Assembly: GCA_010671975.1 (NCBI GenBank) | Contig: JAAHIA010000033.1 | Coordinates: forward strand, 1 to 20,381 | DNA: 20,381 bases | Origin: Leptolyngbya sp. SIO4C1 | GTDB taxonomy: Bacteria; Cyanobacteriota; Cyanobacteriia; Phormidesmidales; Phormidesmidaceae | Direction of reading: 5' to 3' | Shown: one piece after another, positions 7,467 through 13,603 of the stretch | Layout of the letters: each line of letters starts with the position of its first letter | Numbering within the stretch: the first letter of the stretch is position 1 | Program-made: the position numbers and the translations under genes | Notes under the pieces: generated by a model | Told to the model about the DNA's origin: nothing | Seen by the model: only the letters and a program-made list of their open reading frames with translations | Database searches by the model: none

Positions 7467-8687
7467 ATGGATTTTACGGAAAGCCTTAGAATGGCAGTCA
7501 AAACGCTGACAGCAAATAAGCTGCGCAGCAGCCTGACCATGCTCGGCATCATTATCGGCAATGCGTCAGTGATTGCGATGGTGGGCCTGGGCGAAGGTGC
7601 ACAGACCTTTATTAACGAGCAGCTGCAGAGCCTTGGCCCTAACGTGCTGTTTGTTGTCCCCGGCAGTCGCGAAACGCGGCAGCTGGGCGCGCTGGATGTG
7701 CCTAAAACGCTAGTTGTCGCCGATGCTACCGCCATTGCCAAGCAGGTGCCCTCCGTGGTGGGCGTTGCGCCTGAAAACAGCACGCGCGGTCTAATCAGCT
7801 ATCGCAATCGCAATACCAACAGCAGCATTATTGGCACCAACGAAGACTTTCTCACGGTGCGCAGCTTTGAGGTCGCGCAGGGACGCTTCATCAATGATTT
7901 AGATCTGCGGCGTAATAGCAGCGTGGTGGTCCTGGGCGATACGCTAGCCGAGCGTCTGTTTGAAAATGCGAATCCGCTAGGGCAGCAAATTCGCATTCGC
8001 AACATTACCTTTGACGTGGTGGGCGTCTTGGAGAAAAAAGGCTCTAACCTTGGCCTCGACTATGACGATGCGGTGATTGTACCAATTACGACGCTCTCAA
8101 GCCGGTTGGTAGGACGCACCTCTCCTTATGGTATTGAGGTTTCTTTTATCTCGGTTTCGGCCGAAGATCAAGAAAGTATGCAAACGGCGCAGTTTCAGAT
8201 CACGAACCTGCTGCGGCTGCGCCACGGCATCACCGACGACGATGATTTCTATATCAGCAGTCAAGATACACTGCTAGATATTGCCAATACGATTACCGGC
8301 GCGCTGACGCTGATGCTAGCTGCGATCGCCAGTATTTCGCTGATAGTAGGCGGCATCGGCATTATGAATATCATGCTGGTATCGGTGCGCGAACGCACGC
8401 AGGAAATCGGCCTGCGCAAGGCAATTGGCGCATCGCAGCAGGATATTCTAGTGCAGTTTTTGATCGAGGCCATTATTCTATCTGCGGCTGGGGGGCTAGT
8501 CGGCACGATGCTGGGCGCAGGCGGTATTCTGTTAATCAGCGCGGTCAGCCCGTTTGAAGCCGGCGTCTCGATGACGGCAGTCCTCGTGGCAGTGGGTGTC
8601 TCAGGCGGCATTGGCTTATTCTTTGGTGTGGTGCCAGCCCGGCAGGCAGCCAAGCTCGACCCAATTGTGGCACTGCGCAGCGCTTAA
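7467..8687 (+). CDS. MacB/FtsX-type ABC transporter permease
   Basis: A 406-residue permease of the MacB type. It has an N-terminal amphipathic segment and first membrane helix (SLTMLGIIIGNASVIAMVGL, about residues 24-43), a periplasmic MacB-PCD domain (about 50-250), then the FtsX domain with three helices (about 275-300, 330-355, 370-395). The most diagnostic stretch is GIMNIMLVSVRERTQEIGLR followed by KAIGAS; it ends with PARQAAKLDPIVALRSA. Such permeases do not make a channel but transmit force across the membrane to a partner. The ATPase is a separate downstream gene, separated by a zinc-ribbon gene. No HlyD/MacA-type adaptor gene is adjacent in the window, so a tripartite partner would be elsewhere. 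ATG 7467 has no clear Shine-Dalgarno sequence. Confidence 0.92.
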   Translation: MDFTESLRMAVKTLTANKLRSSLTMLGIIIGNASVIAMVGLGEGAQTFINEQLQSLGPNVLFVVPGSRETRQLGALDVPKTLVVADATAIAKQVPSVVGVAPENSTRGLISYRNRNTNSSIIGTNEDFLTVRSFEVAQGRFINDLDLRRNSSVVVLGDTLAERLFENANPLGQQIRIRNITFDVVGVLEKKGSNLGLDYDDAVIVPITTLSSRLVGRTSPYGIEVSFISVSAEDQESMQTAQFQITNLLRLRHGITDDDDFYISSQDTLLDIANTITGALTLMLAAIASISLIVGGIGIMNIMLVSVRERTQEIGLRKAIGASQQDILVQFLIEAIILSAAGGLVGTMLGAGGILLISAVSPFEAGVSMTAVLVAVGVSGGIGLFFGVVPARQAAKLDPIVALRSA

Positions 8688-8715
8688 ACTAAAACCGTTA
8701 GCGAAGAGGGACCTT

Positions 8716-9285
8716 ATGGCGTACGTCAACGAGCTGAGTTCAGGCACTAGCCTCTATGTTGATAATCAGGGTGAGCAAACGATTGTGACCCTGATGAGCC
8801 GCAGTCCGGGCCAGCAGCAGCAAAGCAGCAACAGCTTTACCACCGGCCCTTGGACAGCCCCACCCGAGATTGTGCAAACGGCGGCGGGCGTCGCTATCAA
8901 ACTGTCCACTGCGCAGGGAGAACAAACGGTGCAGGTGCAGGGCAACGTCGCCGATGTGAGCGGTACTGCGGCGCAGCCGATGCAGAAGACTGACCGCATG
9001 CCTGCTGTGGGTATGCGACCGATGCGGCCGATGCCGCCAATGAAAATGGGTAATCTGTCAATGGGCAATATGTCAATGAAGATGCAGCCGATGGAAATGC
9101 GTATGGGCGATATGGAACTGCGCATGGATCGCTCGTCTAGTGCGGCAGCCAGTACCTCAGCAGGCGGTACCTCAGCAGGCAGTGCTGCAGATAGCAGCGC
9201 CCAAAAGTTCTGCACCCAGTGCGGTACCCCAGTCAGCACCAACGACCGCTTCTGCGGCCACTGCGGCCACCAGCTCAAGGCTTGA
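8716..9285 (+). CDS. Methionine-rich zinc-ribbon protein between MacB-like permease and ATPase
   Basis: A 189-residue protein without a signal peptide or membrane helix. Residues 1-90 form a polar, Gln/Ser-rich, probably beta-rich segment. About residues 95-140 are extremely methionine-rich, with roughly 15 Met in 43 positions in motifs such as MRPMPPMKMG, MGNMSMKMQPMEM and MGDMELRM. A Ser/Ala/Gly linker containing a direct repeat follows. The C-terminus is a CxxC...CxxC zinc ribbon (C166, C169, C180, C183). ATG 8716 is preceded by AGAGGG at a suitable distance and lies 28 bases after the permease stop, so it sits within the transporter operon. It could be a soluble regulator or adaptor of the transporter. 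Met-rich runs can bind Cu(I) but also occur as simple low-complexity sequence. I do not recognise a named family beyond the zinc ribbon. Confidence 0.85.
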   Translation: MAYVNELSSGTSLYVDNQGEQTIVTLMSRSPGQQQQSSNSFTTGPWTAPPEIVQTAAGVAIKLSTAQGEQTVQVQGNVADVSGTAAQPMQKTDRMPAVGMRPMRPMPPMKMGNLSMGNMSMKMQPMEMRMGDMELRMDRSSSAAASTSAGGTSAGSAADSSAQKFCTQCGTPVSTNDRFCGHCGHQLKA

Positions 9286-9310
9286 ACCCCCTCCTACTTC
9301 CCCCTCTCCC

Positions 9311-10027
9311 ATGCCTACCTTGATCAAATTCCACCACATCTCCAAACTCTACGGCTCAGGCAATACCGAAGTGCGAGCGCTGTGGGATGTCAGCATGGCA
9401 ATTGAGCAGGGAGAATATTGCGCCATTATGGGACCCTCGGGGTCTGGCAAGTCGACGGCGATGAACGTGATTGGCTGTCTCGATCGACCAACCTCAGGGG
9501 AGTATTTCTTTGATCGGCAGGATGTCAGTCAGCTGGATGACGATGTGCTAGCGCATATCCGCAATCGCAAAATTGGCTTTGTATTTCAGCAATTTCATCT
9601 ACTGCCGCAGCTGACGGCGATAGAAAACGTCAGCCTGCCAATGGTCTATGCTGGCGTGCCGGTCGCTGAGCGACAATCGCGGGCGAGCGAGGCGCTGACT
9701 AAGGTAGGACTGGGAAATCGCCTGCACAACAAGCCAACGCAGCTATCAGGCGGGCAGCAGCAGCGGGTGGCAATCGCCCGCGCAATTGTCAATCGACCTT
9801 TGCTTCTGCTAGCGGATGAGCCCACCGGTGCGCTCGATACCCAGACGACGCAGGAGGTGATGGCGATTTTCTCAGAGCTCAATGAATCAGGCATTACGGT
9901 CGTGATGGTGACGCACGAGCCGGAGGTAGCGCGGTTGACCAATCGCATCATCTGGTTCCGCGATGGCCAAATCTTAGATGGTCAGATGGCTCCCGAAGCG
10001 CTAGGACAGCTCACTTCGCTGGCGTGA
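9311..10027 (+). CDS. MacB/LolD-type ABC transporter ATP-binding protein
   Basis: A 238-residue ABC ATPase of the LolD/MacB class. It has Walker A GPSGSGKST (residues 41-49), Q-loop FQQF (Q93), signature LSGGQQQR (145-152), Walker B LLLLADEPTGALD (D169, E170) and an H-loop in VMVTHEPEVA. The phrases MNVIGCLDRPTSGEY and LPQLTAIENVSLPMVYAG are typical of this class. It should energise the FtsX-type permease encoded 0.6 kb upstream. ATG 9311 is chosen because the family N-terminus (IKFHHISKLYG) starts there; the frame stays open upstream, but that sequence overlaps the zinc-ribbon gene in another frame and is not ABC-like. No Shine-Dalgarno sequence is visible, so translation may depend on coupling to the gene 25 bases upstream. 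Confidence 0.93.
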   Translation: MPTLIKFHHISKLYGSGNTEVRALWDVSMAIEQGEYCAIMGPSGSGKSTAMNVIGCLDRPTSGEYFFDRQDVSQLDDDVLAHIRNRKIGFVFQQFHLLPQLTAIENVSLPMVYAGVPVAERQSRASEALTKVGLGNRLHNKPTQLSGGQQQRVAIARAIVNRPLLLLADEPTGALDTQTTQEVMAIFSELNESGITVVMVTHEPEVARLTNRIIWFRDGQILDGQMAPEALGQLTSLA

Positions 10028-10141
10028 GTTGATGAACGGCAGGTAAAGCTGTCCACCTAGTGGGATTGGCACATAAATATTTAATGAATTTGTTGAGTGT
10101 TATAAGCTGATGGGCATACTTGGCTGCGAGGAGCAACTTTA

Positions 10142-11020
10142 ATGAAACTAGGGTGCTGTTCTAAACAATGGATATCAATCTTAGCCGCATTGGGGATTTC
10201 ACTCGCCATGCCTTCTATTAGCACAGCCCAAGCGCTCTCTGCCGAAGTTGAGGCCGTTTTAGAGCAGGGGCTGGCCTATGTTCAGCAAGGAAACTTAGAA
10301 AGCGCGATCGCAGCCTTTAGACGCGCTACCGAACTCGCACCGGATGCTGCCGAGACGCATTACAACCTGGGTCTAGCGCTGCGCCAGCGCGGTCAGCTGC
10401 AGGAGGCAGCCAATGCCTTCTGGCGCGCAGTGCAGGCCGATCCCAACTTTACGCTGGCCTTAGTCAACCTGGGGGCGACCCTACTGGATGGCAATAACCT
10501 AGACCAGGCTGCCGAGTATCTGCAATATGCGCTGCAGCTAGAGCCAAATCTAGGCATTGCTCACTACAATCTGGGCTTGGTGCAGCGGCGGCAGAATGAT
10601 TTGCCAGCGGCGATGACGTCACTGCTGCAGGCAGCTGAGCACAGTCCCCAAGCTCCGGAAGTGCACTATCAGATCGGACTAATCTATCTGCAGCAAAATC
10701 AGCTGGCCGGCGCTGAGGCGGCGTTGCAAAATGCGATCGCGCTGGATGAGATTTACCCCGAAGCGCACTATAACTTGGGCATTGCGCGCTTCCGTAGCGG
10801 CAATCCAGAAGCCGCGCTGCCGTCGTTTGAAAGGGCGATTCAGCTCTACCCTGAGTTTGGTCACGCCTACTATTCTGAAGGGCTCGCTCTCGCACAGCTC
10901 GGTCGCAACGCGGAAGCTAGCCAGAAGCTGCAGCAGGCCCTCAACCTATACGTAGCGCAGGGCCGCACAAACTGGGCCAGCAATGCCCAGGCGCAGCTAG
11001 AGCGACTGGCCGGTGAGTAA
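10142..11020 (+). CDS. Exported tetratricopeptide-repeat protein
   Basis: A 292-residue protein with a signal peptide (hydrophobic core about residues 11-25, cleavage near STAQA at 31), followed by about seven consecutive 34-residue TPR units filling the rest. Examples are ETHYNLGLALRQRGQLQEAA, IAHYNLGLVQRRQNDLPAAM and EAHYNLGIARFRSGNPEAAL. TPR arrays are protein-binding scaffolds; here the site would be periplasmic or membrane-associated. ATG 10142 has a strong GAGGAG (10128-10133) upstream. It stands alone on the plus strand, 114 bases after the ABC ATPase gene and convergent with the small exported-protein cluster. The partner protein is unknown. Confidence 0.92.
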   Translation: MKLGCCSKQWISILAALGISLAMPSISTAQALSAEVEAVLEQGLAYVQQGNLESAIAAFRRATELAPDAAETHYNLGLALRQRGQLQEAANAFWRAVQADPNFTLALVNLGATLLDGNNLDQAAEYLQYALQLEPNLGIAHYNLGLVQRRQNDLPAAMTSLLQAAEHSPQAPEVHYQIGLIYLQQNQLAGAEAALQNAIALDEIYPEAHYNLGIARFRSGNPEAALPSFERAIQLYPEFGHAYYSEGLALAQLGRNAEASQKLQQALNLYVAQGRTNWASNAQAQLERLAGE

Positions 11021-11033
11021 AGCTACGGGGAAT

Positions 11034-11065
11034 AAGAAAAAAGCGTCGGCCCCACGACCGACGCT
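11034..11065 (-). terminator. Intrinsic terminator of the small exported-protein cluster
   Basis: Read on the minus strand, a perfect 8-bp stem AGCGTCGG / CCGACGCT (11058-11065 with 11042-11049, 8-base loop) is followed directly by TTTTTTCTTATT. It lies 47 bases beyond the stop of the last minus-strand gene (11113) and has no T-run on the plus side, so it should mainly terminate the minus-strand transcript. It also sits just beyond the TPR stop at 11020. Confidence 0.85.
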
Positions 11066-11112
11066 CCATCCAGAGATGGCTGTTCACCGTATCAGCAAGC
11101 TGCCGGAGCAGC

Positions 11113-11544
11113 CTACCAAACTTGTAAAACTAGAGTTTGTGCCAGCTGACCGCTGCCGCTGGTCTGCTGCGTGATGCTAGTGCCGGGTCCGGTAAAGCTG
11201 AGCTGTACCGAAGCGGTCGCCGGACTGTAGCTACCAGTGACTTCTACTACATTCTCACCAGCTTCTAGGTAGGGCACGAGATCAAGCGTGATAGCGCTGC
11301 CGCTGAGCGTTTTAATTACTACGCCGTTGAGCGAGATCTGGCCTGAGAGCTGGCTGCCGGTGGTTGAAATCTCTAGCAGGTGGGGCAACGACAGATCAAA
11401 TGAATCAATATCGACCATCGTTTCTTGACTTTGAAACGAGCTGCTCTGATAGAGCTTGTAGGGTGCCGTCGTGCTCGCGATCGCGCCTGAGGCTGCGATC
11501 ACAGCCAGTGCCGTTGCTAGCAACCCGAGTCTGAGCTGAATCAT
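11113..11544 (-). CDS. Small exported beta-rich protein, last gene of cluster
   Basis: A 143-residue protein of unknown function. The signal peptide is residues 1-23 (ends GAIA); the mature part is Ser/Thr-rich with alternating hydrophobic residues and no Cys. A segment ISLNGVVIKTLSG...LDLVPYLEAGENVVEV resembles the jelly-roll edge seen in sugar-binding domains of glycosidases (G-x-N-x-I/V after a L-x-P-Y-L turn); this is only a resemblance. The ATG at 11542-11544 has a very strong Shine-Dalgarno sequence, AAGGAGGA (11549-11556), the best in the cluster, so this may be the most heavily translated member. An intrinsic terminator follows. Confidence 0.8.
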   Translation of the reverse strand: MIQLRLGLLATALAVIAASGAIASTTAPYKLYQSSSFQSQETMVDIDSFDLSLPHLLEISTTGSQLSGQISLNGVVIKTLSGSAITLDLVPYLEAGENVVEVTGSYSPATASVQLSFTGPGTSITQQTSGSGQLAQTLVLQVW

Positions 11545-11568
11545 AGACTCCTCCTTTTGACCTGATAT

Positions 11569-11964
11569 CTAGCGACGACCTTCATAGCGCACCCGATCGG
11601 CGGCGTTGTCTACATCGACTTGCACCTCAACCGGCACAACGATGGTTGAGCCACTGGGCTCACCGCTGCGCGGCTCACGGCTTTGCAAGCGATGGCGCGA
11701 CCGACGCTCTTGCTGAACTGACCCGGTGCCGCCCACATGCACCTGAGTACCGACGCTGGTGCTGGTATTCCCCTGACAGCGGCCGGGCTGCTCAACCTCT
11801 ACTTCGTTAGATTGCTGAGCCCGCTGCCGCGAACCGTGAACGGCGACCTGCACGGCCACATCGGTAACCACACATTGAGCCTGGACCGGCTGACCTAGGG
11901 AGGTCACGACTGCTAGTAGCGGTGAGGCCCCAAGCAGTCCCAGTCCGAATAAAAAAGATTTCAT
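11569..11964 (-). CDS. Small exported protein, unknown function
   Basis: A 131-residue protein. The N-terminal signal peptide (about residues 1-29, ending VQAQ) is followed by a mature chain with two Cys (the QC at the mature N-terminus and GRCQGN), which could form a disulphide. The middle is Gln/Val-rich (GTQVHVGGTGSVQQ), then comes an Arg-rich stretch (QERRSRHRLQSREPRSGEP) and a final valine-rich strand pattern (VVPVEVQVDVD). The alternating V-x-V pattern and Q/G/N-x content recall the curlin-like upstream proteins, but I cannot align a repeat. No obvious ribosome-binding site is visible; it starts 28 bases after the preceding gene's stop, so coupling is possible. No homologue recognised. 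Confidence 0.72.
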   Translation of the reverse strand: MKSFLFGLGLLGASPLLAVVTSLGQPVQAQCVVTDVAVQVAVHGSRQRAQQSNEVEVEQPGRCQGNTSTSVGTQVHVGGTGSVQQERRSRHRLQSREPRSGEPSGSTIVVPVEVQVDVDNAADRVRYEGRR

Positions 11965-11992
11965 AGGCTGATACTTTATAGAAACTGCGCAT

Positions 11993-12304
11993 CTATTGGC
12001 AGACCCTTGTTACCGTGCTTTGGGTATAGATAGAACCATCAGACTGCCTTTGCTGCTGGCTAGACTGCTCGCGACAGAATGAACGATAGGGACGATCCTG
12101 CCAGCGATCGCGATCCCAGTAGCGATAGCGTGACTCGCTGGTCCAGTAAGGTTCAACATCGAGATCGAGCGTATCGGTCTCGACAGAAATCTCTCGATCG
12201 TCGCCAATCTGAATGCGGACGCTGTCGGTTTCAATTTCGATAGCCTGAGCAGGGACTGCTAAAAAGCCCAGCAGTGCCAGACATCCCAAAAGCTGATATT
12301 TCAT
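11993..12304 (-). CDS. Small exported acidic protein, unknown function
   Basis: A 103-residue protein with a clean signal peptide (residues 1-21, ending PAQA). The first half of the mature part alternates hydrophobic and acidic residues (IEIETDSVRIQIGDD, VETDTLDLDV), suggesting beta strands. The second half is aromatic and Arg/Gln-rich (RYRYWDRDRWQDRPYR) and ends with two Cys (SFCREQ and the terminal RVCQ). It lies in the middle of five same-strand exported small proteins. Function unknown; no family recognised. Confidence 0.75.
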   Translation of the reverse strand: MKYQLLGCLALLGFLAVPAQAIEIETDSVRIQIGDDREISVETDTLDLDVEPYWTSESRYRYWDRDRWQDRPYRSFCREQSSQQQRQSDGSIYTQSTVTRVCQ

Positions 12305-12353
12305 AAGACAAAGTTCCCACAGTAGCGGGTCAGGGTGGGGCAGATAGACAGAA

Positions 12354-12392
12354 GCTGGAGAAGAGACCTGTAGCCCCTGCCTCTTCTCCAGC
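12354..12392 (-). other. 12-bp perfect inverted repeat between cluster genes
   Basis: GCTGGAGAAGAG (12354-12365) pairs perfectly with CTCTTCTCCAGC (12381-12392) across a 15-base loop, starting 8 bases past the stop of the upstream paralogue gene (12401). The minus-strand sequence after it (TTCTGTCTATC) is only modestly T-rich. It may be a partial terminator or attenuator, or a hairpin stabilising the upstream mRNA, setting unequal expression of the first two genes versus the last three. Confidence 0.55.
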
Positions 12393-12400
12393 CGCGCAGC

Positions 12401-12769
12401 TTAGTGCTGGCGGATGTTGATGTTGTTGCCACCGCGACGACCGCGACGACCACGATGAGCGCGAGGCCGGCGGTTCACTTCTTCGGTGACGTTCACCTGG
12501 GTCTGCTCTTGATAGACTTCGTTGTCTTCACCCAGGATGGTGGCACCGTTGTACGCATCTTGGACGGTGGCAGCGCTACCGCGACGCACGTTGACACGAC
12601 GGGTGTGGTTGACCTGCGTGGTCGACTGCACACCAACGTTGTCTTCACCTTCTACGTAGATATCGCTGGTGCTGCGCTGAATCACAGCGGTATCGGCTTG
12701 AGCCGGAAGCGCGATCGCGCCCATTGCAGCAACGCTAACCAGACCAAGTGCATAGATTCTCTTCAGCAT
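12401..12769 (-). CDS. Exported curlin-like repeat protein with Arg-rich tail
   Basis: A 122-residue protein. The signal peptide is MLKRIYALGLVSVAAMG... ending PAQA at residue 25. The mature part contains two repeats of the form V-x-G-x-x-N-x-V-x-Q-x-x-T-Q-x-N: YVEGEDNVGVQSTTQVN and ILGEDNEVYQEQTQVN, the second preceded by VQDAYNGAT. The Gly, Asn and Gln spacing is similar to, but not the same as, the curlin repeat. The C-terminus is strongly basic and Gly-rich (RRPRAHRGRRGRRGG). It is clearly paralogous to the upstream gene. ATG 12767-12769 has AGGAGA (12776-12781) 6 bases away; a TTG at 12790 is less likely. It is probably secreted and possibly self-assembling; no curli export genes are in the window. 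Confidence 0.8.
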   Translation of the reverse strand: MLKRIYALGLVSVAAMGAIALPAQADTAVIQRSTSDIYVEGEDNVGVQSTTQVNHTRRVNVRRGSAATVQDAYNGATILGEDNEVYQEQTQVNVTEEVNRRPRAHRGRRGRRGGNNINIRQH

Positions 12770-12870
12770 GTGATTTCTCCTAAAGTGCAAAAGTGTTGTT
12801 TCAGTTTGAGATCAGTTATGAGCCTTGACACGTCCCGCGCTAAGCTGCTGACGCGCGCAAAAATAATGAC

Positions 12871-13329
12871 TTAATCGTCATCATCGTCATCATCGTCATC
12901 ATCGTCATCGTCGTCTCGCTCCCAGCGATGACCACGACCGTACCGATTGTCATCGTCGTCATCGTCGTCTCGCTCCCAGCGATGACCACGACCGCGACCG
13001 CGATATTCCTGCCAGCTGCGATTCTCCTGAGTAGTCTCTTGAATGACTACGTTACCGTCACCGTTAACGGTTGCGCCTTGGTAAGCGTCTTGAACAACGG
13101 CTGCGTTGTTATTACGCCGTATGTTCCGCCTAACGCTGTGTCCTCGGCCAGGATGTTCGATGTTGACCTGATTGATCACTTGGATGACTTGATTGTTACT
13201 GCCGTTAATAACGGCTTCTTGCGTCCCAGTTTGAGCAGTTGCGGTATCTGCCTGAGCGCTCAGCGGTAGCCCCCCTAGAAGGGCAGCTCCTAGAAAGCTC
13301 AGCGTGCCCGCTTTCTTTAGCATTCTCAT
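12871..13329 (-). CDS. Exported curlin-like repeat protein with poly-aspartate tail
   Basis: A 152-residue protein. The signal peptide ends LSAQA with the mature chain starting DTATAQ, nearly the same junction as the downstream paralogue. Two repeats follow, VINGSNNQVIQVINQVN and VNGDGNVVIQETTQEN, the second preceded by VVQDAYQGAT as in the paralogue. The tail is a duplicated unit GRGHRWER plus Asp run, with 7 then 14 consecutive Asp, the last being the C-terminus. The tail could bind Ca2+ or other cations or pair electrostatically with the paralogue's Arg-rich tail (inference). ATG 13327-13329 is preferred; ATG 13323 and TTG 13341 are alternatives and no strong Shine-Dalgarno sequence decides. 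It is the first gene of the minus-strand cluster, so a promoter should lie in 13330-13603. Confidence 0.78.
   Translation of the reverse strand: MRMLKKAGTLSFLGAALLGGLPLSAQADTATAQTGTQEAVINGSNNQVIQVINQVNIEHPGRGHSVRRNIRRNNNAAVVQDAYQGATVNGDGNVVIQETTQENRSWQEYRGRGRGHRWERDDDDDDDNRYGRGHRWERDDDDDDDDDDDDDD
12874..12994. repeat. Tandem 54-base coding repeat with Asp-codon microsatellite
   Basis: An identical 34-base block occurs at 12907-12940 and 12961-12994 (period 54 bases, 18 codons), each joined to a run of ATC/GTC triplets (Asp codons on the minus strand): 14 codons at 12874-12915 and 7 at 12949-12969. Such triplet runs can change length by slippage while staying in frame. Confidence 0.9.
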
Positions 13330-13603
13330 ACTTAGATTCAAGTCAAGTGCAAATTGTTATTGCCTATCCTTGGTAGAAATTTATTTACCTGATTCCAGTG
13401 AGCTGTGTTCGCTCAACTGAATCTACCTTACTGGCTGAGTCAGGAGACGGCCATTGGGATCGCCGTAAAATCACTTAGCCCATCGCCGCAAGCTGCTTTA
13501 CCCGACTGCGTAAGCAGCTTTACGTAAACCCGCAATACGCCAGCTTCCTGATCGGCTAAGCTAAAAGCGTATCTATATATGGCAACGGCAACAGGATTCC
13601 GCT
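13330..13603. promoter_or_regulatory. Divergent intergenic region with several dyads
   Basis: This gap separates the curlin-like cluster (leftward) from the CHASE2 kinase operon (rightward) and must hold promoters for both. Dyads seen: AAGCTGCTT (13490-13498) with AAGCAGCTT (13512-13520), a perfect 9-bp inverted repeat without a T-run; GATTCCAGTGAG (13391-13402) with CTCAACTGAATC (13412-13423), 9 of 12 matching; and GGTAGAAAT/ATTTACC (13372-13389), imperfect. AT-rich TATCTATATAT at 13570-13580 could be a -10 for the rightward operon, but no good -35 is visible. An AAGTGCAAA motif (13345-13353) recurs at 12783-12791 upstream of the paralogous second gene. No protein-coding ORF is convincing here. 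Confidence 0.5.

Noticed and set aside
9140..9310. N-terminal extension of the ABC ATPase (57 extra codons)
   Set aside because: The extension overlaps the zinc-ribbon gene in another frame and is a Gln/Ala/Ser/Pro-rich shadow of it; the ABC domain starts naturally at ATG 9311.
12874..12994. Repeat units considered as a CRISPR-like or non-coding tandem array
   Set aside because: There are only two copies, the period is an exact multiple of three, and it lies in frame at the end of an exported protein gene; no spacer pattern.
12404..13269. Plus-strand ORFs of 156 and 113 codons opposite the repeat-protein genes
   Set aside because: They are antisense to genes with clear signal peptides, paralogy and a good ribosome-binding site. 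Their sequences are Thr/Val/Ile-rich products of the reversed Asp-codon and repeat sequence.
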